From: Odoribacter sp.
GTDB taxonomy: Bacteria; Bacteroidota; Bacteroidia; Bacteroidales; Prolixibacteraceae
DNA length: 64,000 nt
Assembly (NCBI GenBank): GCA_013824715.1
Contig: PNOH01000026.1
Coordinates: 1-64,000 of the forward strand
Direction of reading: 5' to 3'
The notes beneath the pieces were generated by a model, which did not search any database, had not been told where the DNA came from, and worked only from the letters and a program-made list of their open reading frames with translations. Below, in pieces: positions 18,607 to 26,104 of this stretch. The position numbers and the translations under genes are program-made. Position 1 is the first letter of the stretch. Each line of letters starts with the position of its first letter.

Positions 18607-19479
18607 TTAATCCAGGAGTTTATATTTTCGAAGAAAATCATCTGCAAGCTTTAATATTTCATCATCAAAGTAGCGGGAATATATTGGATTCCCATCGCCC
18701 AGATAGTGTTTTCTTCCTTCATAGATATGAAGTTCAAAATAATTTCCTTTCTTTTTCATCTCACTTTCAAAGAATTGAACAGTCCATTTGGGAACCTGTT
18801 CATCATCATTACCATGGAATTCAATCATGGGAGGTAATCCTCCTCTTATATGATGGGCTGGCGAGATGCTCCATATTTGGTTTCTGCGGTCGGCCAATAA
18901 ACGGTCGCACCAACCCTCAACGGTATTTACACATGCCGAAAACAACAAAATCGCATCAGGTCGGCAGCTTGTACCAGGGTTATCCGATTTTTCATTGTGA
19001 TCTTCTATCATTGCTGTAGATAGAGCTAAATGACCTCCGGCAGATTGGCCGGCAGCCACTATTTTATTCCGGTCAACATGAAACTTTTCCGCGTTTTCGC
19101 GCACCCATCGTATGGCAGATTTAGCATCCATTACCGATTCTATCGGACTAATTGTTGGATGTGGGGTTATGCCGTTTTCAATTGACAAACGATATTCGAC
19201 CGAAAATGTCACTATGCCCATTCTTGCATATCGTTCACAGGTTGTAAAAAATTCGCTGGGGGTACCAAAAGCCCATCCCCCTCCATGAAAGAAAACAATC
19301 GCAGTATTATTCTCTCGTTCAGACGATTGGTTGGTATAAAAAATATCAACCTTAAGTTTCAATGAGTCAATCGTTTTGTAAACTTCCTGAACATGGGTAA
19401 CCTCGTCTTTGGCCACCATCTGTGAACGATTTGCCAGAAATGGGGCACACAAAAGCAAGTAAATGAGTAAATGTTTCAT
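18607..19479 (-). CDS. Alpha/beta hydrolase, carbohydrate esterase/lipase-like
   Basis: A 290-aa exported alpha/beta hydrolase of the HSL/BD-FAE-like group that deacylates small esters or acetylated sugars. The signal peptide MKHLLIYLLLCAPFLANRSQ resembles that of the neighbouring GH2 enzyme. The oxyanion motif HGGGWAFG is at 65-72, the nucleophile Ser146 in GQSAGGH, the acid Asp225 or Asp226 in HGNDDEQVP, and the base His258 in EGRKHYL. It sits 20 bases upstream of the GH2 gene on the same strand. Together they suggest glycan deacylation followed by glycoside cleavage. Confidence 0.85.
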   Translation of the reverse strand: MKHLLIYLLLCAPFLANRSQMVAKDEVTHVQEVYKTIDSLKLKVDIFYTNQSSERENNTAIVFFHGGGWAFGTPSEFFTTCERYARMGIVTFSVEYRLSIENGITPHPTISPIESVMDAKSAIRWVRENAEKFHVDRNKIVAAGQSAGGHLALSTAMIEDHNEKSDNPGTSCRPDAILLFSACVNTVEGWCDRLLADRRNQIWSISPAHHIRGGLPPMIEFHGNDDEQVPKWTVQFFESEMKKKGNYFELHIYEGRKHYLGDGNPIYSRYFDDEILKLADDFLRKYKLLD

Positions 19480-19492
19480 GTTTGTAGATGTT

Positions 19493-20512
19493 TTATGCCC
19501 AGTGTCCGTCGCAATAATCCGGCTTCATCCATGGCAGATTTTCGTGGTTATGAAAGGGTGAGAGTTGCATGGCCATTTGTTTCATTTTGGCCTCGTCCAT
19601 TGGTTTGAAATTTTTCAAAATTTCGAGGTTCGATTTCACTACATCCAGGCTATCCATACCCAGAACAATACCATTGGGCTCTTTGAGCGACAAGGCATAC
19701 CGTACCAATTCCCGGGGATCAAGTTCTTTAATCGTTTCACGCGGACGGATCACTTTCATAAGCATCACTCCCATGCCTTGCGCTTTTGCTGCCGGAATAG
19801 CCAACTCCTGTCGTTTTTGCTGATTGGTGGCCATGTTCCAATGGTTCATGGCCATTAGCATGCTGTCGAAAACACCTTTTTCTGCCATCAATTTCATAGC
19901 CACAGCTTCGGTGTGCCCCGAAAATCCGATAAACCGGGTGATCCCCTGTTCTTTCAGCTTAATTAAAATTTCGATCAGGCCAGCCTTTTCACTTAATTTG
20001 GCTACATCAGCTTCGGTCTGTACATCATGAATTTTGAGCATATCAAGGTGATCGGTCTTCAGGCGCTTCAGGCTGCTTTCAACCTGTCGCATGGCTTCAT
20101 CCGGATTGCGGCTGGCTACTTTCGAAGAAAGGAAAATCTCATTCCGCCGGGTTTTAACCACTTCGCCCAACCTTTCCTCGCTGGTAATACCCAGACTGGT
20201 ATTCTCATAAGCCCAGGCGGTGTCCCAGTAATACAATCCGTTGTCTAACGCGAAATTCAGAAGCTGGTATGCTTCTTCATTACTTTTAATGGTACAAAAC
20301 CGACTGCCCAGTCCGATGGCAATTCGTGGAATACGGACACCAGTTTTTCCCAGAATGGCTGTTGGTAAACCTTTAGCATCGTAGTCCGAACCTGATTTTG
20401 AAGACATCCGAAAAATGGAGCAAGAGGGCAACAAGCCTGAACCAGCAACCAGCAAGCCGGTTCCGATAGTACCTTTGATAAAATTTCTACGCGAATAGTT
20501 TGAGTTTTCCAT
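19493..20512 (-). CDS. Aldo/keto reductase, Tat-exported
   Basis: About 339 aa. The start at 20512 gives MENSNYSRRNFIKGTIGTG, a twin-arginine signal followed by a lipobox-like LLPSC, so the protein is likely exported and possibly membrane-attached. The aldo/keto reductase barrel shows YYWDTAWAYENTS (catalytic Asp and Tyr), IFLSSKVASR (Lys) and DHLDMLKIHDV (His). The C-terminal NADPH-binding part includes GIVLGMDSLDVVKSN. It is the first gene of the minus-strand operon with the esterase (14 bases downstream) and the GH2 enzyme. Exported AKRs of this kind are common in Bacteroidota; the substrate is unknown. Confidence 0.85.
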   Translation of the reverse strand: MENSNYSRRNFIKGTIGTGLLVAGSGLLPSCSIFRMSSKSGSDYDAKGLPTAILGKTGVRIPRIAIGLGSRFCTIKSNEEAYQLLNFALDNGLYYWDTAWAYENTSLGITSEERLGEVVKTRRNEIFLSSKVASRNPDEAMRQVESSLKRLKTDHLDMLKIHDVQTEADVAKLSEKAGLIEILIKLKEQGITRFIGFSGHTEAVAMKLMAEKGVFDSMLMAMNHWNMATNQQKRQELAIPAAKAQGMGVMLMKVIRPRETIKELDPRELVRYALSLKEPNGIVLGMDSLDVVKSNLEILKNFKPMDEAKMKQMAMQLSPFHNHENLPWMKPDYCDGHWA

Positions 20513-20679
20513 AACTTTCAGGTTTATGATTCTCAAAGATAATGATCGAGGCCATTCATTCCAGATTTTTTATCGGTTAATTTGACCAAACCCGGATGAT
20601 GATCTATCAGAATTATTAAATTGCAGGCTAATACTGAAATTCTGAACTGTTCCGTGACCAAAACTAATTTATATATCAG

Positions 20680-23600
20680 ATGAAAAAAATAACTTTTCCT
20701 CAATTTTTGGCTTTTGCCACCTCGATTCTAATGAGTTGGACTTCTTTTGCCGTCAATACCACCGATACCCGGCTGATGCACCAACCTGCTGTAAGCTCAA
20801 CGCATATTGCATTTATTTATGCCAACGATTTATGGTTGGCAAACTCCGATGGATCGAATCCGCGCAGGCTCACTTCCGATACCGGAATCGAATCAAATCC
20901 TTGTTTTTCGCCCGACGGTAAACTCATTGCCTTTAGCGCAGAGTACGATGGCAATACCGATGTTTTTACCATTGCCACAGAGGGTGGCATACCTCAGCGG
21001 TTAACCTGGCATCCATCGGCTGATATGGTCCGTGGGTTCACGCACGATGGAAAAGCCGTTTTGTTTGCTTCGCAACGCGATGACTTTTCAAGCCGCTATA
21101 CACAGCTTTTCACCATTTCCCTGTCTGGCGGTTTTCCAACCAAGCTACTTATTCCCAATGCGTTCCAGGCAACTTTTTCCCCCGATGGAAAATTCATGGC
21201 TTATACACCGATTTCGCCTCGTTTCCAGCAATGGAAAAATTACCGGGGTGGCACAGCTTCCAATATCTGGTCATTTAATTTCGATAACTACGAAACGGTA
21301 AAAATTCCGCAGCCCGAAAAACGCTGTAACGACTGGAACCCAATGTGGACGGGGAATACGATCTATTTCCTTTCCGATCGCAACGGAGAATTTAACCTTT
21401 TTTCGTATAATCAGAACACTAAAGCAGTTTCACAACTGACCCATTACAATGACTTTCCAATCAATTCGGCCAATGCCTCTGGAGGCCAAATTGTTTTCGA
21501 ACAGGCCGGGAAACTCCATATTTTTAATACCAACAGCGGAAATACAAAAACATTACAGCTTGGTATTGCCGCAGAATTAACTGAACTCCGCCCCCGATAT
21601 GTGAAAGGGGTACAGAATATACGAAGCGCACATATTTCTCCTTCGGGATCGCGTGCTGTATTCGGTTTCAGGGGCGACATTGTTACCGTACCCGCTGAAA
21701 AAGGCGATCCGCGTAACATTACCGAAACCACCGGGGCGCACGAAAAATACCCGGCATGGTCGCCCGATGGAAAATCAGTAGCTTATTTTTCCGATAAAAC
21801 GGGAGAATATCAACTGCATGTCCGTCCACAGGATGGAAAAGGCGAACCCCGGTCTTATCCGGTTAACGGCTCTGGTTTTTATGCTTTTCCAGATTGGTCA
21901 CCCAACAGTAAATACATCACTTTCAGCGACAATGGGCGTAACTTCTGGTTACTCGAAGTTGCTTCAGGAACAATTAAAAAGATTGACGCCGACGAACTAT
22001 ACATTCCCGGAGCATTTCGTAACATATTCGGGCACTGGTCGGCAGATTCTCGCTGGATTGCCTATACCAAAGTCACTTCTACCCATTTCAAACAGGTTTA
22101 TATCTATTCGGTTGATCAGGGAAAATCATACGCAATAACCGATGGACTGAGCGATGCCGACAGTCCGGTGTTCGATCCTGATGGTAAATACCTGATTTTT
22201 TTGGCTTCAACCGATGCCGGTCCGGTAATCAATTGGTTCGACCAGTCGAGTCATGATATGCAAAAGACCAGTTCGGTTTACATGGCCACTCTCCGAGCCG
22301 ATATCCTGAACCCATTTGCCCGCGAAAGTGATGAGGAAACAGATAAACCGGAAGTGAAAGAAGAAGAAAACAAGGAGAATACAAAAAAAGACAGCAAAGC
22401 CAAATCAACTGAAAAACCGAAAGAAACTGTTAAAAATATTTCCATTGAATTTGATGAAATTGAAAACCGGATTGTAAATGTACCGCTAAAGGCGGGTAAC
22501 TATTCCCAATTGGGTATGGCAAAATCAGGAGAAATTCTTTATGTAGTTGCACCGGATTTTTCGGGTGCAGCACGCCTCTTTAAATACGATATGAAAGAGC
22601 GTAAAGAGAGCGAGGTTATGGAACTTGACAATTACACACTATCGGCTGACGGTAAAAAAATGCTGTACAACAAAGCTCAAACCTGGGGAATTACCGATGC
22701 AGGCAAAAAGCCCGAAGCTGGCAAAGGAATTTTGAATGTAGCTGCCATAGAGGTCAGGATTGACCCGGTAGCTGAATGGAAGCAGATATTTGATGAGGCA
22801 TGGCGGATTAACCGCGACTATTTTTATGACCCTGGGATGCATGGCGCCGACTGGCCGGCGATGAAAGAAAAATATGCAGCCCTTCTGCCTGATGTGGCCA
22901 GCCGTAACGACCTGAACCGCCTGATTATGTGGATGTGCAGCGAAATTGCAGTAGGCCATCACCGGGTTGGCGGAGGCGACCAGCGTTATACTACTGAACG
23001 TGTCGAAGGAGGATTACTTGGAGCCGATTACGAAATTGCCGAAAACCGCTATCGTTTTAAAAAGATCTATGGCGGACTGAACTGGAATCCAGGACTTCGC
23101 TCGCCACTCACCGAACCGGGAATAAATGCAAAAACAGGAGAATACCTTTTGGCGGTGAACGGCAAAGAACTTACTGCCGACCGGAACCTTTACAGTTTCT
23201 TTGAGAAAACTGCCGGTAAAATAATTGAAATGACCATCGGTCCGAATGCCAGTGGTTCAGGATCAAGGGTGGTTAAAGTAGAGCCAATAGCCAATGAAGC
23301 CGCCCTTCGTAACCGCGACTGGGTTGAAGGCAATCTTCGAAAAGTGCAGCAGGCCACCGATGGTAAGGTTGCTTATGTGTATGTGCCCAACACCACGAAA
23401 CAGGGGCACGAGTATTTCAAACGCTATTTTTTCCCGCAGGCAAATAAGGATGCGATCATAGTTGATGAACGTTTCAATGGCGGGGGACTTATTGCCGACT
23501 ACTACATTGACTTGCTCACACGCCCTTACCAGTCGCATTGGAACATGCGTTATGGCATCGATTTGAAAACACCAAGCGCCTCCATACAAGGCCCGAAAGT

Positions 23601-23967
23601 GATGATTATTGATGAAACAGCAGGTTCAGGAGGCGATATGCTGCCGTGGATGTTTCACAAGTTCAATGTTGGAACGCTGGTGGGCAAAGCTACATGGGGT
23701 GGTCTGGTCGGAACTCTTGGTTTTCCTGAATTGATTGATGGGGGCTTCGTGACTGCCCCGAACCTGGCTATATGGACCAAAGATGGCTTTATTGTGGAAA
23801 ACGTTGGCGTTTCACCAGATATAGAAGTCGAAATGTGGCCGGCAGATGTCATCAATGGCAGAGATCCGCAATTGGAAAAAGCCATTGAGGTAGCGCTTGA
23901 ACAACTTAAGAAAAATCCTCCGGTAAAACAGGAAAGGCCTGCCTATCCGGTTCGTATTAGAAAATAA
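20680..23967 (+). CDS. Tricorn-like S41 family peptidase
   Basis: A 1095-aa tricorn-protease homologue (S41), degrading oligopeptides, with an N-terminal signal sequence ending near TSFAVNTTD. A WD40/PD40-like propeller with repeated FSPDGK and WSPDGK segments covers roughly 30-530. A charged Lys/Glu linker lies at about 555-585 (EEENKENTKKDSK). The tricorn C1 domain, a PDZ domain and the C2 S41 domain follow. The nucleophile is Ser983 in ETAGSGGDM. The length fits bacterial tricorn proteins. With DPP-IV at 11959 it indicates a peptide-using lifestyle. The gene stands alone; the divergent aldo/keto reductase starts 167 bases upstream. Confidence 0.92.
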   Translation: MKKITFPQFLAFATSILMSWTSFAVNTTDTRLMHQPAVSSTHIAFIYANDLWLANSDGSNPRRLTSDTGIESNPCFSPDGKLIAFSAEYDGNTDVFTIATEGGIPQRLTWHPSADMVRGFTHDGKAVLFASQRDDFSSRYTQLFTISLSGGFPTKLLIPNAFQATFSPDGKFMAYTPISPRFQQWKNYRGGTASNIWSFNFDNYETVKIPQPEKRCNDWNPMWTGNTIYFLSDRNGEFNLFSYNQNTKAVSQLTHYNDFPINSANASGGQIVFEQAGKLHIFNTNSGNTKTLQLGIAAELTELRPRYVKGVQNIRSAHISPSGSRAVFGFRGDIVTVPAEKGDPRNITETTGAHEKYPAWSPDGKSVAYFSDKTGEYQLHVRPQDGKGEPRSYPVNGSGFYAFPDWSPNSKYITFSDNGRNFWLLEVASGTIKKIDADELYIPGAFRNIFGHWSADSRWIAYTKVTSTHFKQVYIYSVDQGKSYAITDGLSDADSPVFDPDGKYLIFLASTDAGPVINWFDQSSHDMQKTSSVYMATLRADILNPFARESDEETDKPEVKEEENKENTKKDSKAKSTEKPKETVKNISIEFDEIENRIVNVPLKAGNYSQLGMAKSGEILYVVAPDFSGAARLFKYDMKERKESEVMELDNYTLSADGKKMLYNKAQTWGITDAGKKPEAGKGILNVAAIEVRIDPVAEWKQIFDEAWRINRDYFYDPGMHGADWPAMKEKYAALLPDVASRNDLNRLIMWMCSEIAVGHHRVGGGDQRYTTERVEGGLLGADYEIAENRYRFKKIYGGLNWNPGLRSPLTEPGINAKTGEYLLAVNGKELTADRNLYSFFEKTAGKIIEMTIGPNASGSGSRVVKVEPIANEAALRNRDWVEGNLRKVQQATDGKVAYVYVPNTTKQGHEYFKRYFFPQANKDAIIVDERFNGGGLIADYYIDLLTRPYQSHWNMRYGIDLKTPSASIQGPKVMIIDETAGSGGDMLPWMFHKFNVGTLVGKATWGGLVGTLGFPELIDGGFVTAPNLAIWTKDGFIVENVGVSPDIEVEMWPADVINGRDPQLEKAIEVALEQLKKNPPVKQERPAYPVRIRK

Positions 23968-24015
23968 TAAAAGAGTGAAAGAATTATTTTAAACTCCAAA
24001 ATTTTTTGTTCCTGA

Positions 24016-24654
24016 TCACTTAATCTTCCTGATCCACAAATTCCGGAACTGGATTCTGGATCCTTCGGCCTGCAATCCGATTCCACCCTTTATTAGTGTG
24101 CAGTTGGTGGCTATATTCTGAAGTAAATCATTTACCTTTATCTCAACGGTATTTCCTTTACAGGTAATGTCGTAGCTGTTCCATTCACCGGCAGGTTTTT
24201 CGTTCGATGGATGCAATTTCGGCACAACAGGTTTTACCGTTTCTGTCGAGACATAAACACTGTCCCGAATTTTTGCTTTCTCTCCTACTCCATGCACAAC
24301 AATATCCCCTGCATTTTCATGCTTCAACTGTGCCTGATAATGGGTCACCCATATTTTATCGGGACCATTCACATGCAGTAAGACACCGCTGTTAATTGGC
24401 TTTTCAGGATATCGCCATTCGACGTGAAGTTGGTAGTTTTCATATTCCTTATTCGTCCGGAGGTATCCAACCGGAACCCCTGGAGTTTCAATGACCCCAT
24501 CTTTCACATAAAAGAAATTTTCAGGAGATATGTTGGGGTCATTCACATAAATTGTCCAGCCTTTAAGGTTTTTACCATTAAAAAGTGATTGTTTCTTTTG
24601 GGCAAAGCTGGATACAAAAAGAAACAGAAATACTGAAATTAGTATGGCCTTCAT
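24016..24654 (-). CDS. DUF1080 domain protein (3-keto-disaccharide hydrolase type)
   Basis: A 212-aa exported protein with a DUF1080/concanavalin-like fold: SLFNGKNLKGWTIY, VKDGVIETPG, YENYQLHVEWRYP and GGIGLQAEGSRIQFRNLWIRKI are the recurring blocks. The family is now linked to 3-keto-glycoside hydrolysis and often occurs with Gfo/Idh/MocA oxidoreductases, as in this window. The signal peptide is MKAILISVFLFLFVSSFAQ. The upstream region at 24701-24742 is one copy of a 42-bp direct repeat. Confidence 0.85.
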   Translation of the reverse strand: MKAILISVFLFLFVSSFAQKKQSLFNGKNLKGWTIYVNDPNISPENFFYVKDGVIETPGVPVGYLRTNKEYENYQLHVEWRYPEKPINSGVLLHVNGPDKIWVTHYQAQLKHENAGDIVVHGVGEKAKIRDSVYVSTETVKPVVPKLHPSNEKPAGEWNSYDITCKGNTVEIKVNDLLQNIATNCTLIKGGIGLQAEGSRIQFRNLWIRKIK

Positions 24655-24700
24655 AGTTTTTATGATATTAAAGTCTAAAAGTAAAAATATATTCCTGAAT

Positions 24701-24742
24701 TTTTTTAAACATCTTTGTTCCGAAAGCTTTCCGCCGGATTTT
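24701..24742. repeat. 42-bp direct repeat, left copy
   Basis: Forty-two bases identical to 26001-26042, exactly 1300 bp apart. The repeat includes ACATCTTTGTTCCGAAAGC and a GAAAGCTTTC palindrome. The two copies flank the ATPase gene at 24751-25878. It looks like a duplicated insertion target. Confidence 0.9.
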
Positions 24743-24750
24743 GTTTAAAT

Positions 24751-25878
24751 TTACTCAACTCCAACAAAGGGAAGAAAATTATGCCTGTTTATCACCTGAA
24801 CTTCTGAATTCGGATAGGTGTCCTTAAAAACTGAAGGAGTCTTATATTTCTTTTCCGGATTCCATTTAAATTCATATCCGGAAAGCACACCTCCGCATTC
24901 TTCCAGATAGTCAATTTCCTGTTGCTGCTGCGTCCTCCAAAACCAGGTACTGGCATAAATTTTCTGATAATGAAGGTATTTCATTCGTTCAGCAATGATA
25001 AAGTTTTCCCAAAGTGCGCCAACATCATTCCGATATTCCAATGGGTTCAAATTATTAATCAGCGTATTTCTGATTCCGGTATCATAGAAATAGATTTTTC
25101 TACTCGTACTTATTTCCTTCCGCAGATTACGGCTAAATGGTTGTACTCTGAAAATCACAAAAGCCTTTTCCAATAAATCTATGTAAGTACTTATGGTATT
25201 TTTATCAACCTGCAACATGTTTGCCAGTTCATTGTATGATACCATATTACCAATCTGAAATGCGAGAGATTTGAGCAATTTTTCAAGCAATTCAGGTTTT
25301 CTGATGCCATTGTATGCGAGCAAATCTTTAAACAAATAACTTCCGGCAATTTGCATTAGCACTTCTGTTTCATTACCAATAAAATTAATAACCTCGGGGT
25401 ACATACCAAATACCATTCGCTGTTCAAGTTGCTGCATTGCTGTTAAACGTCCGGCATGCGAGTAAAACTCCTTCCAACAGACCGGATACAGCATATATTC
25501 CCACTTTCTGCCAGTCAAAGGTTCATTAATTTCGCTGGAAATCTCCAGAGCAGATGATCCACTGACGAGTAGAATCACATCCTTCATCTCATCAATGATT
25601 ATCTTTAAGGTAATACCAATATTTTTAACCCGTTGTGCTTCATCAATAAATACAATTTTATCCGATCCGATCAGCTTTCTGATCTGTGTTGTATTCGCAT
25701 TTTGCAACTGATCGCGGACAAAAGGATCATCGCAATTTAACACGAGAGAATTATCATGCTTCATGACAATTTTTTTCAGCAAAGTAGTCTTACCGGTTTG
25801 CCGGGGGCCAAGAACAATAATTGCTTTACCTGAAGTCAACTTTTGTTCTATTATCTGTTCCAATTGGCGCAATATCAT
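24751..25878 (-). CDS. ATP-binding protein, AAA plus DUF4143
   Basis: About 375 aa. An N-terminal P-loop ATPase (IIVLGPRQTGKTTLLKK, Walker A) with Walker B VFIDEAQRV and a sensor-like LLVSGSSALEI is followed by the DUF4143 domain with a winged-helix segment (YNELANMLQVDKNTISTYI) and a nuclease-like C-terminus (FWRTQQQQEIDYLEE). The family is abundant in Bacteroidota; its role is not established. The ATG at 25878 is chosen because the longer frame to 25902 runs into a palindromic operator. The gene lies inside a 1258-bp segment bounded by 42-bp direct repeats, suggesting recent insertion. Confidence 0.85.
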   Translation of the reverse strand: MILRQLEQIIEQKLTSGKAIIVLGPRQTGKTTLLKKIVMKHDNSLVLNCDDPFVRDQLQNANTTQIRKLIGSDKIVFIDEAQRVKNIGITLKIIIDEMKDVILLVSGSSALEISSEINEPLTGRKWEYMLYPVCWKEFYSHAGRLTAMQQLEQRMVFGMYPEVINFIGNETEVLMQIAGSYLFKDLLAYNGIRKPELLEKLLKSLAFQIGNMVSYNELANMLQVDKNTISTYIDLLEKAFVIFRVQPFSRNLRKEISTSRKIYFYDTGIRNTLINNLNPLEYRNDVGALWENFIIAERMKYLHYQKIYASTWFWRTQQQQEIDYLEECGGVLSGYEFKWNPEKKYKTPSVFKDTYPNSEVQVINRHNFLPFVGVE

Positions 25879-25894
25879 AATACAAGAATTTTTA

Positions 25895-25954
25895 TTCACC
25901 AAATTTATATAAATTTAGTGAATATATTCACCAAATTCTATATTTTTTGGTGAA
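25895..25954. promoter_or_regulatory. Two tandem 28-bp palindromic operators
   Basis: Two dyads, 25895-25922 and 25927-25954, each start with TTCACCAAA and end with the complementary half-site (TTTAGTGAA, TTTGGTGAA). They are spaced 32 bases, about three helical turns, and lie just upstream of the ATPase gene on its promoter side. This is probably an operator, possibly for autoregulation through the protein's own winged helix. Confidence 0.65.
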
Positions 25955-26000
25955 TAGAAAATTAAGTATTCATGGAGTAATTCTGGCAGGCTGAATAATA

Positions 26001-26042
26001 TTTTTTAAACATCTTTGTTCCGAAAGCTTTCCGCCGGATTTT
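26001..26042. repeat. 42-bp direct repeat, right copy
   Basis: Identical to 24701-24742. It lies 62 bases before the start of the PEP/pyruvate-binding gene and is likely the native copy in its promoter or leader region. Confidence 0.9.
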
Positions 26043-26104
26043 TTTATACTTTTCCACTTCCAGAATCGTTGAACAAATAACTCGCATCCATAACTAATCA
26101 CACC

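Noticed and set aside
25902-25902. Upstream start of the ATPase gene at 25902
   Set aside because: The extra residues are encoded inside the palindromic operator; 25878 is more likely.
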